This document shows positions 11,702-23,527 of a stretch of DNA of 64,000 nucleotides, piece by piece. The notes under the pieces were generated by a model. It saw only the letters and a list, made by a program, of their open reading frames with translations. It searched no databases and was not told where the DNA came from. The DNA lies in NCBI GenBank assembly GCA_021014325.1, contig CM037470.1, positions 6,103,647 through 6,167,646 on the forward strand. The letters are read 5' to 3'. The position numbers and the translations under genes are program-made. The DNA is from Plazaster borealis. Taxonomy: Eukaryota; Echinodermata; Asteroidea; Forcipulatida; Labidiasteridae. The first letter of the stretch is position 1. Each line of letters starts with the position of its first letter.

Positions 11702-12750
11702 AGCCCTTTTCACACGACAAAGTCAAACTAGGGTCCTTGGTCTCGGGCGCCAGTTGTCTTGACCAAGGACGTTGGTCAAACTCAAACAGGACCTTTCACA
11801 CGGTGCATAAACCAACGTCCTGTGTCTCAGAACCTTCGTCTTTTGTGGTGCTAAAGGTCAACATTGTTTATTGTCCGTTTCACTGATATCCGCACAGCTA
11901 GCATAACATCGCTAATGCATGTGTTGGTTACCATTCATTTTCCCGCGCTGTCGTGAATCGGCCCCTAAAAAAGATTTTGTTTTGGGACGAAGAATAAACG
12001 TGTAGTTGTGATCTACGCTCGAAACATTCATTCCGACCACCAAATTCCAAGGACAGAAAAAGTGACAATCGATAATAAACTGGGGAGTGCATATTCTTAC
12101 CGTTGAATGTTGTCACGCATTCCTATTTTATTGCCCACTGAAGTTTTCTATAAATCCGTGCTGTTCTCGATCATGAAACTTACCGATCGAATGCTACGTA
12201 TTCTAAACTATGGGGTTCTTTCCGCTATCGTCTCGAACCCCATAGTTCTATATAGGAGTAGCCCTAAATTTAAAGTGCTGGAATTTGATTTAAAACATGT
12301 AACGTTTTTAGGGAAAATCAAATGATTTTCGAGAGTGAACTTTTCAAAACATCTCTCAACGATCTCATCTTGACAACATGAAAGAGTTGTGCACACACGT
12401 TCTCATAAACACGTTCAAAGGTTTCTTTTCAACGTTATCGAATAACGGGGTCGAGCATCTTGATTTACTTGCATCATGCGTTTCTTCTTGCGCGCATGCG
12501 TGGTAGCTCCAGCTACACCAGGGTCCTTCGTTACGCAAGCGGTGTTCATTCACACAGCACGCACGGACGATCGTGGTATAATTTACACAACGTTGTGTTT
12601 TTAAGACGCTGGTCTCGACCATGGTCTTAAAAGGACTAGGGACCCGTGCTTATTTAAGCAGAGGTACATTTCACACGATGTGAATTAAACAACGTTGTGT
12701 TTTTAGGACCAAGGACCCCCTGCTTATTTTCCTCGTGTGAAAAGGCCTTT
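11702..12750. mobile_element. Non-coding TIR element, about 1.05 kb
   Basis: Left end agcccttttcacacga then agggtccttgg; right end ccaaggaccccc then tcgtgtgaaaaggcct, an inverted match. Inner repeats of aacaacgttgtgttttta and accaaggac occur near the right end. It contains a perfect 13-bp-arm stem-loop (aactatggggttc, loop, gaaccccatagtt) at 12206-12247. Confidence 0.75.
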
Positions 12751-13584
12751 TGTTGATATAATGCAAGACTACGGTTCAACCCTGGTTGTGTCGACCACTG
12801 ACAGTGAGACGTATTTTAGTGGTAAAGGCATTTCAGGTTTGAGAAACAGCAGTAACACGATCTTTCTTATCTGATCAAAATGTAACGAGGCATGAACAGA
12901 TGGTTTTGGGGACCACTGCCTGTGAGTTTTCTGACAAAAATATCGGCATTATTTCGTAGGTTTTTATTTATAATGTGAAATTTGGAAAAGTGTTCAATGT
13001 TATTATGAAAGCAACTTTTAATTATAAAAATCGACCAGATGTATCTTGGGATATCGAATAAGAAACAGTAGGACTTTCTCCCTGCTCTTCAGCATTTCTG
13101 GAAGACCATCAATGGTCTTTAAGGAAGTGGTTTCCAGGGTGGATGTTTATATTACAATTACTTTACTGACAACAACTGATAAGACTAAAGAGTCCAAATG
13201 AAACCGGTGAGTAGAATTCAGAGATTGTGATTAATGGGAGATTCACTTAATGCCATATCGGAGCCTGATCGGAACACATAAAACGTGATTGAAGGGCAAA
13301 TAAAACACAGCGTGTATAGGCTTACTTGCAATGTCCAGGGCAGTGTATACGCCCAATGCTTTGTGCTGATATTCATCGTTGAAGTACATCCAGGAAATGG
13401 CAAAATTACGTAAGAGCGCTCAGCGTATATAGAGTGGGAGGGTCGGCGTACAAATTACAGAATTAATCTAAGGTCGATCTGAGCACTTTGAAAAATGTTC
13501 GTCTCCAATCACGCTGAGATTCAAAGTAGCAGGAGATACAGCATGCGTTTTAGTCCACTTGTCCGGCTTTTACAGTAATGTAAT
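12751..13584. other. No recognisable feature
   Basis: Short imperfect palindromes only. No coding frame with recognisable content. Confidence 0.4.
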
Positions 13585-13696
13585 AACGGCATGGGCGAAA
13601 AACATGGGGGGGGGGCATTTAAATATTGTGTCCCCCACCCTTGAAAACTTGGGGGGGGGGACATGTCCCACTGTCCCCCCCTAAATGACGCCCATG
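13585..13696. mobile_element. Short element with catgggcg ends and G/C homopolymer runs
   Basis: catgggcg at the left and cgcccatg at the right. The right half (tgtcccccacccttgaaaa, ggggg, gacgccc) matches the right end of the hAT-like element at 26079-26630. Confidence 0.6.
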
Positions 13697-13734
13697 ATAA
13701 GAAGATGTCGTCATTCAACAATTCAACACTTACT

Positions 13735-13900
13735 AGGGGCGTTTACGAAACGAAAGCTCAGGCTCAGACATAGGCTTCAGGCTCCGTTCTCTCGTCTGAA
13801 TCCCTGAACGCATAGCCCGCGTATAGTCAAAACAACTGAGGGGCCTAGCTAGCCTGAAGCCTAAGACTGAGCTTGAGCCTCCGTTTCGTATACGCCCTAT
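13735..13900. mobile_element. MITE with ggggcgtttacgaaacg ends
   Basis: Left ggggcgtttacgaaacg, right cgtttcgtatacgccc. The core from cttcaggctccgttctc to aactgaggggccta is almost identical to that of the element at 13983, whose ends differ. Confidence 0.75.
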
Positions 13901-13982
13901 GAATCTTTCATACGACCCCGAGAGGATTTAAAATGGAACGTGCATACTGCGTTCATCATTAAACACGCACAACAGTCGTCTA

Positions 13983-14145
13983 TGGCCCTTTTCGAAACGA
14001 CCGGCTTCGGCTTGGATTCGGCTTCAGGCTCCGTTCTCTCGTCTGAATCCCTGAACGCATAGCACGCGTATAGTCAAAACAACTGAGGGGCCTATCTAGC
14101 CTGAGCCGAATCCGAAGCCGAATCCGGTCGTTTCGAAAAGGGCCT
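13983..14145. mobile_element. MITE with ggcccttttcgaaacgacc ends
   Basis: Left ggcccttttcgaaacgacc, right ggtcgtttcgaaaagggcc, then long inner inverted repeats of cggcttcggcttggattcgg type. Core shared with 13735-13900. A degraded relative may lie at 39296-39430. Confidence 0.8.
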
Positions 14146-14394
14146 ATACACCAATCCAGGCGCGCAAGTGCTGGGCGCCGCCATGGGCGCCGCGCGCCAC
14201 TGCTGCGGTGTACTTGTGCCTAATTTTGTGCACAAAGACACGAGAAAATCGTTTCCCTTTTCACCTTTTATGGAAATTTAATGTCTTCCTCGACAATCTA
14301 TGAAATTTCTCTGACATGGCTGCATGATATGACGATTTACTACATTCTTGATAATTTTTTTAAGTTAAGCACAGAGTAAAATACTGAAATTCTG
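14146..14394. other. GC-rich patch then AT-rich sequence
   Basis: aggcgcgcaagtgctgggcgccgcc and gggcgccgcgcgcc at 14158-14205 form a small palindromic GC-rich patch. The rest is unremarkable. Confidence 0.4.
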
Positions 14395-15115
14395 ACAAAA
14401 TACTCTGCCGATCGTGGAGTATGCTGCTGTTTTCTGGTCTGGAGGTCTAACAAAGGAGCTGGAGCGCATACAGAAGCGAGCAGGTATACAGAAATATACG
14501 TGGTATATACTAAGTAAATACACTATCCATAAGCGCTCAAGGACTGCCAGCTTCCTACCTGGGGGAGCAGGCGATATTAAATTGTGCCTTTCATTTGCTA
14601 AATCCATACAAAATCCATCCTCCAAACTCCATCATTTGCTTCCTTCTGAGAAACCCCGGTTCACAATACTCAGAGTTCAGCAAAGCTTACTGAATTTCAC
14701 TGTAGGACTGAACGGTTTAGAAATAGTCCCCTTCTTTATTGAACGCGTATTCTTAATTCTGCATAATTTTATTGTTTGCTGACCGCTCATAGATGGGGTG
14801 ACCTCTGCTCAAATCATGTTTTTTTAAAGTTTTTTTTTACACTCGCCTTGTTTAAGTTCCCCGTTTTTAATGTGTGTACTAAGATGCAAGTTTGTATTTT
14901 CTCATATCTGTGTTCTGAATATTTTTTTAACTTGCCCTTTTTGGGGTGTTAAGGTAAGGGTCACTTTTGTGTTGGTGGTCTGTAGTTTCTTTTTACTATT
15001 GATGTGTTTTTTTTAAATATCTTTTAAGTTTTATAAGGTTGTGCAAATCATGTAATTCGGCCTACAGGATGTGAGAGTGATTTTTATTGTAATAAACCAT
15101 TTCAATTTGAATTAA
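14395..15115 (+). mobile_element. 5'-truncated non-LTR retrotransposon (LINE) 3' end
   Basis: The frame 14405-14782 reads VEYAAVFWSGGLTKELERIQKRAG and later FAKSIQNPSSKLHHLLP, the conserved region downstream of the reverse transcriptase in jockey/CR1-type LINEs. A non-coding tail follows, ending with aataaaccatttcaatttgaatt near 15091-15113. Degraded and incomplete. Confidence 0.75.
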
Positions 15116-15189
15116 ATTTTAAGGACATTCACATACTGACGTTGAGTGTTGTATAGCTAGAAGCATGTCTTATGTCATCGCATGGGATT

Positions 15190-15875
15190 GACAAACAAGT
15201 TTAGCTCAATGGAAGAGCTATAATTTATCATTGCTAAGTTAAATGCATCGTACACGTTTGGTAATTGTCAAAGAACAGTGTTTTCATTTGGTGTATCCCA
15301 ACATACGCATAAAATAACAAGCCTGTGAAAATTTGGGTTCAATTGGTCATCGAAGTTGCAAGAAAATGATGAAAGAAAAAACACCCTTGTTGTACAAATT
15401 TGTGTGCTTTCAGATACAGGAATAAAAACTTCTTGCAAGAAGTTTTTATTATTTTAGTGAAAAATTATCTCTTTCTCAAAAACTACGTTACTTCAGAGGG
15501 AGTCGTTTCTCACAATGTTTTATACTATCAACAGCTCTCTGTTGCTCGTTACCAAGTCATTTTTTATGCTAATATATATTTTGAGTAATTACCAAACGTG
15601 TACGATGCCTTTAAAGGGCTGTGTCGCGCTCTCCATAGATGATAGGAGGGGGGAGGATGAGGGCGCTAGCAGTAACTGGGTGAGAGTTCATAATTCCATT
15701 TACAGAAAGAGGTTTTTTTGAAGGACAAGCAAATACAAAAATAGTAGTATGCTGGTATTTGATAGGACCTACTTGCATCATAAAGAGGTTTTACTTTGAA
15801 GGACAAGCAAAGAACAAATAAAAGGACCGGAACGCACTCAAGATGTTCATAAAGCTTTTAAAATGTTGTCAGTAA
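15190..15875 (+). repeat. Host repeat copy 1 (interrupted by a TTAA MITE)
   Basis: Sequence ttagctcaatggaagagctataatttatc ... agggctgtgtcgcgctctcc ... gagagttcataattccatttacagaaagagg ... aaaatgttgtcagtaat. It is the first of two tandem copies; copy 2 begins at about 15880. No coding sequence recognised. Confidence 0.75.
15239..15614 (-). mobile_element. TTAA-flanked MITE (family 1) inside host repeat copy 1
   Basis: Inverted relative to the copy at 3086. TTAA lies at both ends. The matching uninterrupted site is in host repeat copy 2 at about 15905-15920 (gctaatttaaagggctg), proving the insertion and its TTAA target. Confidence 0.9.
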
Positions 15876-17179
15876 TAGAAAGCTCAGTGGAATAGCTATA
15901 ATTTATCATTGCTAATTTAAAGGGCTGTGGTGCGCTCTCCATAGATATGACACGGAGGGAGGGCGTGGCGTGCAGTAACTTGGTGAGAGTTCAATTCCAT
16001 TTAGTCAGTGGGCTTATGGTCGAAAAACTTCCCCCATATGTAATTTTGTATACAATCTTTGTAAATTTCAGGGATTACTCCTGAAAACACTAAAGAATAC
16101 AAATCCACTTGATGCCCATTTTTCCTATGCCCGGAAAGATGTTTTTGAAGGCTTTTTCCGAGCTAAAATCCAGACGACTAAACTATACGATATGTGATTT
16201 TACAATTTGCGCCCAAATGACGATCCTTGCATTATTCGGAATCCGTCCAATTACTGCCGTGTAATATGATTCTGTATTGGGCGGGTTTCTCAAACGGAAT
16301 ACCACGATGTATACGCATGCAAAGGTATCCGAAAGTCACCAAAACATTAACTGCGTGCACCTGACGACGTCTTGATTTCACTATCGAAACCAGTCCCTTC
16401 AGTCTGCTGTTTTTGCCAAAATAATCTTGTGAGTAATAAGAAATGCAGTAATGTTACCAGATATATAACACAGAAAAGAAAGTAGCCACAAACACCTTCA
16501 GGAATATCACTTTTCTGTCTTCCTCCGTGGTTTGAGTTTGACAGCTACTTCACACTCGTCAACGTGGTGAAATTAGTCTGGCGCCCTATGGTATTTATTA
16601 TATATTCTCTTCAGTGTGAGACAGGGTACACGACTGATATTAGGCCCGTATTATTGTTGTGTCGAAAATTTTTGTCATTTTGGGGGGCACTACGTTATTC
16701 AAATCTGAACTAAAATCTGTATGTAAATAGATATCCTGACGTAAAAATAATACTACAAACTGTCTATCACTTTTATTGACAGTCCTTGAGTATTTACATT
16801 GCTAAGATCAAGCCTAACTCAACTGCAGTTTTCATATTAACACTAACCATGCTAACACAACAGCCCCAAGGCATCGTTGTGTTTTTAGGGCGGCAGTTTC
16901 GTGATTGTTTCTTTTTCAAAAATCTTGTTCTTAGTACACAAACACAAGTACAACAAATTGTGAAACAAGATAAAACTTGGGCTCACTATATTCAACATCA
17001 TGAGCACAGATCAGCCCCCTGCTAAAATAAAACCAACATATTTCAGTCTGTGCATTAAGTGTCAAGATGTTCTGAAAAAATGACAAACTTACAACACCAA
17101 AGCATTTGTCTTCAGTTGAGACATTTCTGTGTAGTGTGCATTATTAGAGGTGTGAATTAGGCAATCCTGATTTCTTAAA

Positions 17180-17780
17180 TATTTCACAAAGACTGCGTGG
17201 AACAACAGGGGATAAACTCCTTGAGAAAGGTGCACAGTGGCATCGCATGTGCTTTGGTGATACAACTTCAAAAACTAGAAATGAAATGAAAGAGATGAAA
17301 AGTGGTTCCAAAAATATTGACCCTGTACAAAATCTAAAAGGTCGATTTTCTACAGCCCCTTGTATGAAATCAGGAAAATTTACAAGATCTACTGCTGAGC
17401 ATTTTAATCCTCATGAGTGTTTCTTTTGTCAAGGATGGGATACTACCAAAAAAAGATGAAACCAAACATGCCTGCCAACAAAGTGTCAACCGTGGAAGAT
17501 CAATTAAAGAGATTGTTGAAAAAAGTGACAATGATTTGTGGAAATTACAACTCGCTGATGTAATAGAAGAGGATGACCTACTTACAAGGGACATTGTGTA
17601 CCACAATAGTTGCTAGCTCAAATATTTGCACAAATAAGTTAATTGGCCTAAAAAATGCACAACTTACAAAAATGTTCACAACACGAGACAGTTCATTGCA
17701 GAGATTGATTTTGTTTCTGCAGGAAAACATTGTCTGGAGACTACATAACCACAATTCAGGCAGAAAATTTGTATAAGGAG
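17180..17780 (+). pseudogene. Degraded transposon-type protein with Cys/His motifs
   Basis: Two or three frames must be joined. One reads HRMCFGDTTSK ... EHFNPHECFFCQG; the next continues KKDETKHACQQSVNRGRSI ... LADVIEEDDLLTRDIVYHNSC. The C-x-x-C, spaced His and 'D-I-x-YH-x-x-C' pattern resembles zinc-binding N-terminal regions of uncharacterised, repeat-associated proteins in marine invertebrates (recalled, not searched). Frameshifts make it non-functional. Confidence 0.5.
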
Positions 17781-18049
17781 ATAATAGAAAAAACATGGCA
17801 TCAATACAACCATAACACGCAGAGCATTAATAGCTTATATCTCAGAGAATGTACCAAATATTGTCATATCGCAACATAGGGGAAACTTACCAGGCGTGTT
17901 ACATTCTAAACAAGCAGGCCGTGAAGAACTAGACTTAGCTATAGATTAGCGAGACATAAGAGCTGATATAAATATTATCTTCAAGTATTATAAAATAATT
18001 AGGCGAATTGTTTCCAATGTACATGAAAAGTTATGGACTTTTACAGGGT

Positions 18050-18415
18050 CCCTTGATAACCTTACGGGGCAAAATTTGTCAACATCCAAAACTTCCGATG
18101 ACATCATTTGAGAAAAATGGGTCTGTACATTTTTGTACAAGAATGTTTTTGTTCATTCCGATCCTGACTTTCAATGATATTCATTCAAAACGGCCCAGAA
18201 ATTGACATTTTGTCCGACGAAATATTGCTCCAGGGAATGTAAAGACCCATTAGTTGTTGAAATGAAATGATGTCATGTTTCAAATTTTGCTCCGAAAACG
18301 TCAGTAATTAACCAAAACATCCCCTACAAAAATGTACAGACCCATTTTTCTCAGACTGATTTCATCGGATGTTTAGGATTTCGACAAATTTTGCACTGGA
18401 AGGGTATTGAAAACA
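18050..18415. repeat. Foldback nested in the 3.46-kb element
   Basis: gggcaaaatttgtc, ccgatgacatcatttgagaa and gggtctgtacatttttgta (18068-18139) are inverted at 18326-18400 (acaaaaatgtacagaccc ... gatttcatcgg ... gacaaattttgc). Confidence 0.8.
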
Positions 18416-18604
18416 ACGGCAATTAACACCATTTTAACGTGATGTTAGAGACTAGTAATTTTTTCTCGACTCACGTGAAGACGCTCTTAATTGGAAAAAG
18501 AGTACATCACAAAAATGAATTTGACATTTACCTTCCTCTTTAGAGGTACATAGGCCACTGTTTATTGAAGTCAGATAGGTTATTCAAGGCATTTGTATTT
18601 GGAT

Positions 18605-19165
18605 TTTTCCTGTATTTTTCCAGAAATGTTAACACCAACTGTCATTTGTTAAATAAGTCACTAGAGATGATCAGTGGCTAATATGTTAACTGCGCTAAAA
18701 AATAAAATCTAAACAAAATAAAAGTAAAACATTTATACGAAAATGTATATATCGTGTACATGTATTACCATAAATGGCGGCCATTTTAAATTTCAAAATG
18801 AGATGCAATCTCATCTCGGTATTTTTCCAGAAATGTTAACACCAACTGTCATTGTTAAATAGAGATGATCAGTGGGTAATAGGCTAACTGTGCTAAACAA
18901 AAAATTAAAAGTAAACAATTGAGACGAAAACGTATAATATTTAATACGAGTATGTATGTATTACCACGAATGGCGGCCACATGACCTTCAAAGCATCTCA
19001 TCTCGGTATTTTTTCCAGAAATATTAACACCAACTGTCATTGTTAATTTGGCCAACTGTGCTTAGCAAACAAATTAAAAAGTGAAACATTGCAACAAAAA
19101 TGTATATTTAATACGTGTACATGTATTACCACTAATGGCGGCCATTTTGAAATTAAAAATGGCCG
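18605..19165. repeat. Three diverged tandem units of about 190-207 bp
   Basis: gtatttttccagaaatgttaacaccaactgtcat starts units near 18612, 18819 and 19009. Each contains a tgtacatgtattacca / aatggcggcca segment. Confidence 0.8.
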
Positions 19166-20087
19166 CTGAAACACATCAAAGTATTGGAAGTATTAAACAA
19201 TGGAATAATACTTAATACAAGTTTGGAAAAAAAAGATCTTTGTCAATTCAATCATATTTAATGTGCTCATATGCACAAAACATGTGCTAAATATGCCCAA
19301 AGTAGCGGCCATTTTGATTTTCAAAATGGCCGCCCTAGGGGTGATAGGAAAATTAGGCATCAAGTGGATTTGGATTTGTTGATGTGTACATAGATGATTC
19401 TGAACGTTTCAAACTTAGATTGTATACAAAAATGCATATGGACTCTTTAAGCTGACAGACTAATTTACAGAAAGAGGTTTTTTTGAAGGACAAGCAAATA
19501 CAAAAATAGTAGTATGTTGGTATTTGATAGGACCTAATTGCATCATAAAGAGGTTTTACTTTGAAGGACAATCAAAGAACCAAGTAAGATCTTTGAATGC
19601 TTTGTTAATCAACAGCTCCTTGGATACCTGGAGGACAATGACCTTCTAACTGACTGCCAGTTCGGGTTTCGCCATTCCCGCTCAACCGGTGATCTGCTTT
19701 CCCTAATTACTGATCATTTTAGTTAGATCGCAGGGGTGAGGCTCGTGTTGTAGCATTGGACATCTCCAAGGCCTTCGACAAAGTATGGCATACTGGCCTG
19801 CTCCACAAGCTTCAGTCATATGGCGTGTCAGGCAGAATGATAGCTATAATCTCTGCTTTCCTTTCCAACCTCAAGTTGAAGGTTGCCCTTGAGGGTCAAT
19901 CTTCTCCAACCAGTTCTATCAATTCCGGTGTTCCACAAGGCTCAGACTTGGCCCCACTCTCTTTCTTGTTTACATTAATGATTTGCCCGATGAAGTTCTG
20001 CCTCAGCTTGCCATGTATGCTGATGATTCAACCCTCTATTGTGTTTCCCCTAACTCTTCCAATACTTCTCGCTGTGAGGTGGGTGTC

Positions 20088-20800
20088 TCGCTAAATAGTG
20101 ACTTAGAGAATGTGCTAAAGTGGGGGGAATGATTGGCTAGTAACCTTCAATTCAACTAAACTTCTGTCTCTGTCTCGCTCTAGAGATGATTCATTTCCAT
20201 CTATTCATATGGGTCCATTGACTTTGCCTGAGGTAGCAGATTTTCGCCTTCTTGGACTTGACATCTCCACCAATGCCAGTTGGAAGAGTGCTTCCATGCG
20301 AGTTGGTTGTCTTTATCGAGCTCGGAAGTTTTTACCTGCTGATGCTACCCCCTGTATAAGACAACTATACAGGACGAATCCATAGCATATCCATAGAGCT
20401 ACAACACGAGCCTCACCCCTGCGATCTAACTAAAATGATCAGTAATTAGGGAAAGCAGATCACCGGTTGAGCGGGAATGGCGAAACCAGAACTGGCGGTC
20501 TCGCTAAATACTGACTAAGAGAATGTGCTAAAGTGGGGGAATGATTGGCTAGTAACCTTCAATTCAACTAAACTTCTGTCTCTGTCTCGCTCTAGAGATG
20601 ATTCATTTCCATCTATTCATATGGGTCCATTGACTTTGCCTGAGGTAGCAGATTTTCGCCTTCTTGGATCTCCACCAATGCCAGTTGGGAGAGGTATATC
20701 ACAGGCATTGCAAAGAGTGCTTCCATGCGAGTTGGTTGTCTTTATCGAGCTCGGAAGTTTTTACCTGCTGATGCTACCCCCTGTATAAGACAACTATACG
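20088..20800. repeat. Direct duplication with an inverted segment inside the LINE
   Basis: 20088-20370 recurs at about 20499-20800. Between them, 20398-20492 is the reverse complement of 19665-19750 (cgctcaaccggtgatctgc and ttagttagatcgcaggggtg). Confidence 0.85.
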
Positions 20801-20818
20801 TCCCCTAATGGAGTACTA

Positions 20819-21058
20819 GGGAGGTTTAGCTGCACGTTACGCGAGCAAAAACGTGAACGTGAACGTCAGAAAATTGTGTCGTTTCTAGGTGACGTCACTA
20901 CTTTGGGCTTATTTCATGCTCACGTATGACGTCTGCACGACGTACCTGACGTGAGAAATGGTAACTTCACGTATGCTTAAAACGTGAGATTTTTACAACA
21001 AAATTTTCTGACGTTCACGTTCACGTTTTTGCTCGCGTAACGTGCAGCTAAACCTCCC
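20819..21058. mobile_element. MITE with about 57-bp near-perfect terminal inverted repeats, inside the LINE
   Basis: Starts gggaggtttagctgcacg, ends cgtgcagctaaacctccc; the arms extend through the gaacgtgaacgtcagaaaatt segment. The flanks suggest an ACT target duplication. LINE coding sequence resumes immediately after it. Confidence 0.9.
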
Positions 21059-21684
21059 CACTGTTGTCACATTTGGGCCGGAGCTTCTGCCTGTCATTTA
21101 TCTTAATATTAGACAGAGTGCAGAAGCGTATTGTTAATCTTGTTGGTGAAGAGTTGGGATCAACGTTACAACCTCTTTCCCACCGTAGGTCTGTAGCCAG
21201 CCTCTGTCTTTTCCACAGATATTTCCATGGTAAATGTGCCACCAGTGTGTCCGACCTAGTTCCTCCTATTTGGATGTTTGAGCGTGAAACCAGACTTTCT
21301 GCTTGTTCTCACCCATACACTCTTGATTTGCTGAGATGTAGAACAAGGAGCCACTCCAACAGCTTTTTTCCACGTACTGCTTCTCTTTGGAACTCCTTGC
21401 TTGGTGCATGTTTCCCTCCATCCTACAATCTAGACTGTTTTAAGAGGAATAGCAATTCCTACCTTTAGCTCCCCTGAGTTATTTTCACATTTAATAATTG
21501 TTTTTCTTTCTTCTTGTAGCCCCTTTACCAAAAATGGCTTTTAGCCTTGTTTGGGGCGAGCTTGCATAAAAAATATATAAAAAATAGGACCGGAAGAAGA
21601 TGTTCAAAAAGCTTTGAAAATGTTGTCAGTTAAAAAGCTTATTCCTGTGTCGATTCATAAAAAAAGTATTAAAACGACTAGAAA

Positions 21685-21870
21685 ATGGGCAACGCGACAA
21701 GCGACGCAACGGGCGACGGCACGACGCGACGGGCGACGCAACGGCACGACGTGACGGACGACGGAAGTCATAACCACTATGAAAATCAATTGAAAAACAG
21801 GCGACGTGACGGGCGACGGCACGACGCGACGGACGACGACACAGGCGACGCAACGACACGACGCAACACC
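21685..21870. repeat. CG-rich minisatellite (gacgggcgacggcacgacgc)
   Basis: Short units of gcgacgg, cacgacg and acgggcgac type. It is open in most frames, which produces arginine-rich reading frames on both strands that I do not regard as genes. Confidence 0.85.
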
Positions 21871-23527
21871 TGTGCCGTCGCCTTCAGAACACCATACAAA
21901 ATCACTCATGATATTTTTATTGTGAAATAGACTTGCCGCGGTGTTTCTGGATTGGTTGCATATACACCCCTCGGAGGTTTGGAGCATGTCTACGTGATTT
22001 GCATTTAAATATGTGGATTTTGCGCAATACAAATGAATTCATTTGTTTATTTTATTAGCTTAAAACGGGCAATTGATTGGCTTAGTAGAGTAAATAAATA
22101 TGATTACTTTTTGTCTGCCTATACAATTGGTTTGTTTTAAAAACTTGGACACAAACAATATTAAGTGTGAACGCAATCAGGCAGCAAGTCATTCACATAA
22201 ACAACCCCTTTTTTCATGTTCACGCGCACATACGACATCCGATTTCAATGAACAAAACTGCTACGTGTGGAAGCTTTTGGTGTAGCGTTTTCACAAATAC
22301 TAGTGGTACTACCAATAAGCCTATCAAAATCCATGCACAGATTTATAAAAAATAGAATGCATACACCTGTCTTGTACATGAGCAACAGTGTACACTGCAT
22401 TGGCAGAGTACACTTAATGTTTTATTGCGTTTGGTTTGGATAAGAACTAAATTAAAAAGGTTTGGCTGCGCCTCGGGAAAATAGAACGCTCCGGGGATCA
22501 CCTCGGGAGTCGTAGTTTTAACCATAGCACTCGAAGCAGTCAATATTTGTATACTATTAGGGCTAACGACGTTTCTGTTTATGCTTAATTTCGAACGAAA
22601 TTTGTTTTTGTAGAGACACGGGAAGGAGGCCGGTCCTCTATTTAAAAAGGACGAGGATTCGCCAATATACATCAATAATGATAAATGCAATCAATGACGT
22701 CTAAAATGAAATAAACTCTCCTTTACTGGTTTAATTTCTCCAATACAATTGCACAAAATATGCAATACAATGCAAAAAGTCACAATAATATACACTACAC
22801 AACTACACAATGCACTGTCAAAAAAAGGTCACAAAAAGGTCAGCACACACGATCTGGCTACACGGACGCACGTGTGACGGTGCTGCCTGGCAAATACACA
22901 CATGGTTTTACAATGATTCCGATCAAAATAGAGCCCTAAAAATCACAGTAGTTCAGGTATAAATGAGGGTTTGCATACAAAATAATACTCACAGATATCT
23001 CTACACCTCTATTACTCCCATATAAATAGCTTTTTGGAGCATGGCCAGAGCCATGCTCCCTACAAAAATAGAGAAAAATACCACTCAAATAAAATGTGCT
23101 CTTTCAAGAAACGAAGCTATAGAAAAAGAGAGAGATTGTCACGTGACAACTCCAAAAGTAAACTTTTCATAATATAAACACTGAGGGCGCACTTGGGTTC
23201 CCTACATTTTTTAAATGCAATTATTACAAAATAAGTGTTTCTTACCTTCAAAACGCTTCCCAAGGTTTCTGTTTCCGTGTAATTTCGAACGAGAGTTTTT
23301 TACCTTTATGAAACGTAAAGAAAAAGGAACAAAAATGCAATTACAAAATAAATGTTTCTCACCTTCAAAATGAGACTTCGTCGAAAATTAAACCCCAGCT
23401 GAAAGTATTTCGGATGAGGAAATGACGCGAAGGCCAGAGTTAATAAATTAAGTGTACATGTTGAATCGGGATTGGGTATACGTGGCTATGGAAACATGGA
23501 AACTAGACGTATGTGGGAAGGTTACTG
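21871..23527. other. Intergenic, one small palindrome
   Basis: ggagcatgg...ccatgctcc forms a short hairpin at about 23036-23062. Open frames near 22343-22690 (minus) have no recognisable features. The segment ttaccttcaaaa(c/t)g recurs at 23240 and 23360. Confidence 0.4.

Larger units (their letters stand above)
16004..19462. mobile_element. DNA transposon relic, about 3.46 kb, with long terminal inverted repeats
   Basis: The segment 16004-16130 (gtcagtgggctta ... ttgtatacaatct ... aatccacttgatgccca) is inverted at about 19335-19462. ATTTA is present on both outer sides (15999-16003 and 19463-19467) and once at the uninterrupted site in host repeat copy 1 (near 15698). It contains a broken protein-coding region at 17180-17780, inner tandem repeats and a nested foldback. 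Superfamily not identified. Confidence 0.7.
19581..21585 (+). mobile_element. LINE with reverse transcriptase, rearranged and dead
   Basis: Recognisable pieces in order: DNDLLTDCQFGFRHSRSTGD, VVALDISKAFDKVWH, SGVPQGS, then in another frame LAMYADDS (the catalytic Asp-Asp motif), VTFNSTKLLSLS, and 21100-21468 LDRVQKRIVNLVG ... LCLFHRYFHGKC ... FFPRTASLWNSLLG ... FKRNSNSYL stop. Frameshifts and a stop near 19725, a duplicated block, an inverted block and an inserted MITE make it inactive. The family is jockey/CR1-like. Confidence 0.9.
15880..21650 (+). repeat. Host repeat copy 2, split by a DNA transposon relic and a LINE
   Basis: Pieces at 15880-16003, 19463-19580 and 21586-21650 line up in order with host repeat copy 1. 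The two gaps are the insertions 16004-19462 and about 19581-21585. Confidence 0.8.

Noticed and set aside
21626..22032. Arginine-rich proteins on both strands
   Set aside because: Both come from the CG-rich minisatellite.
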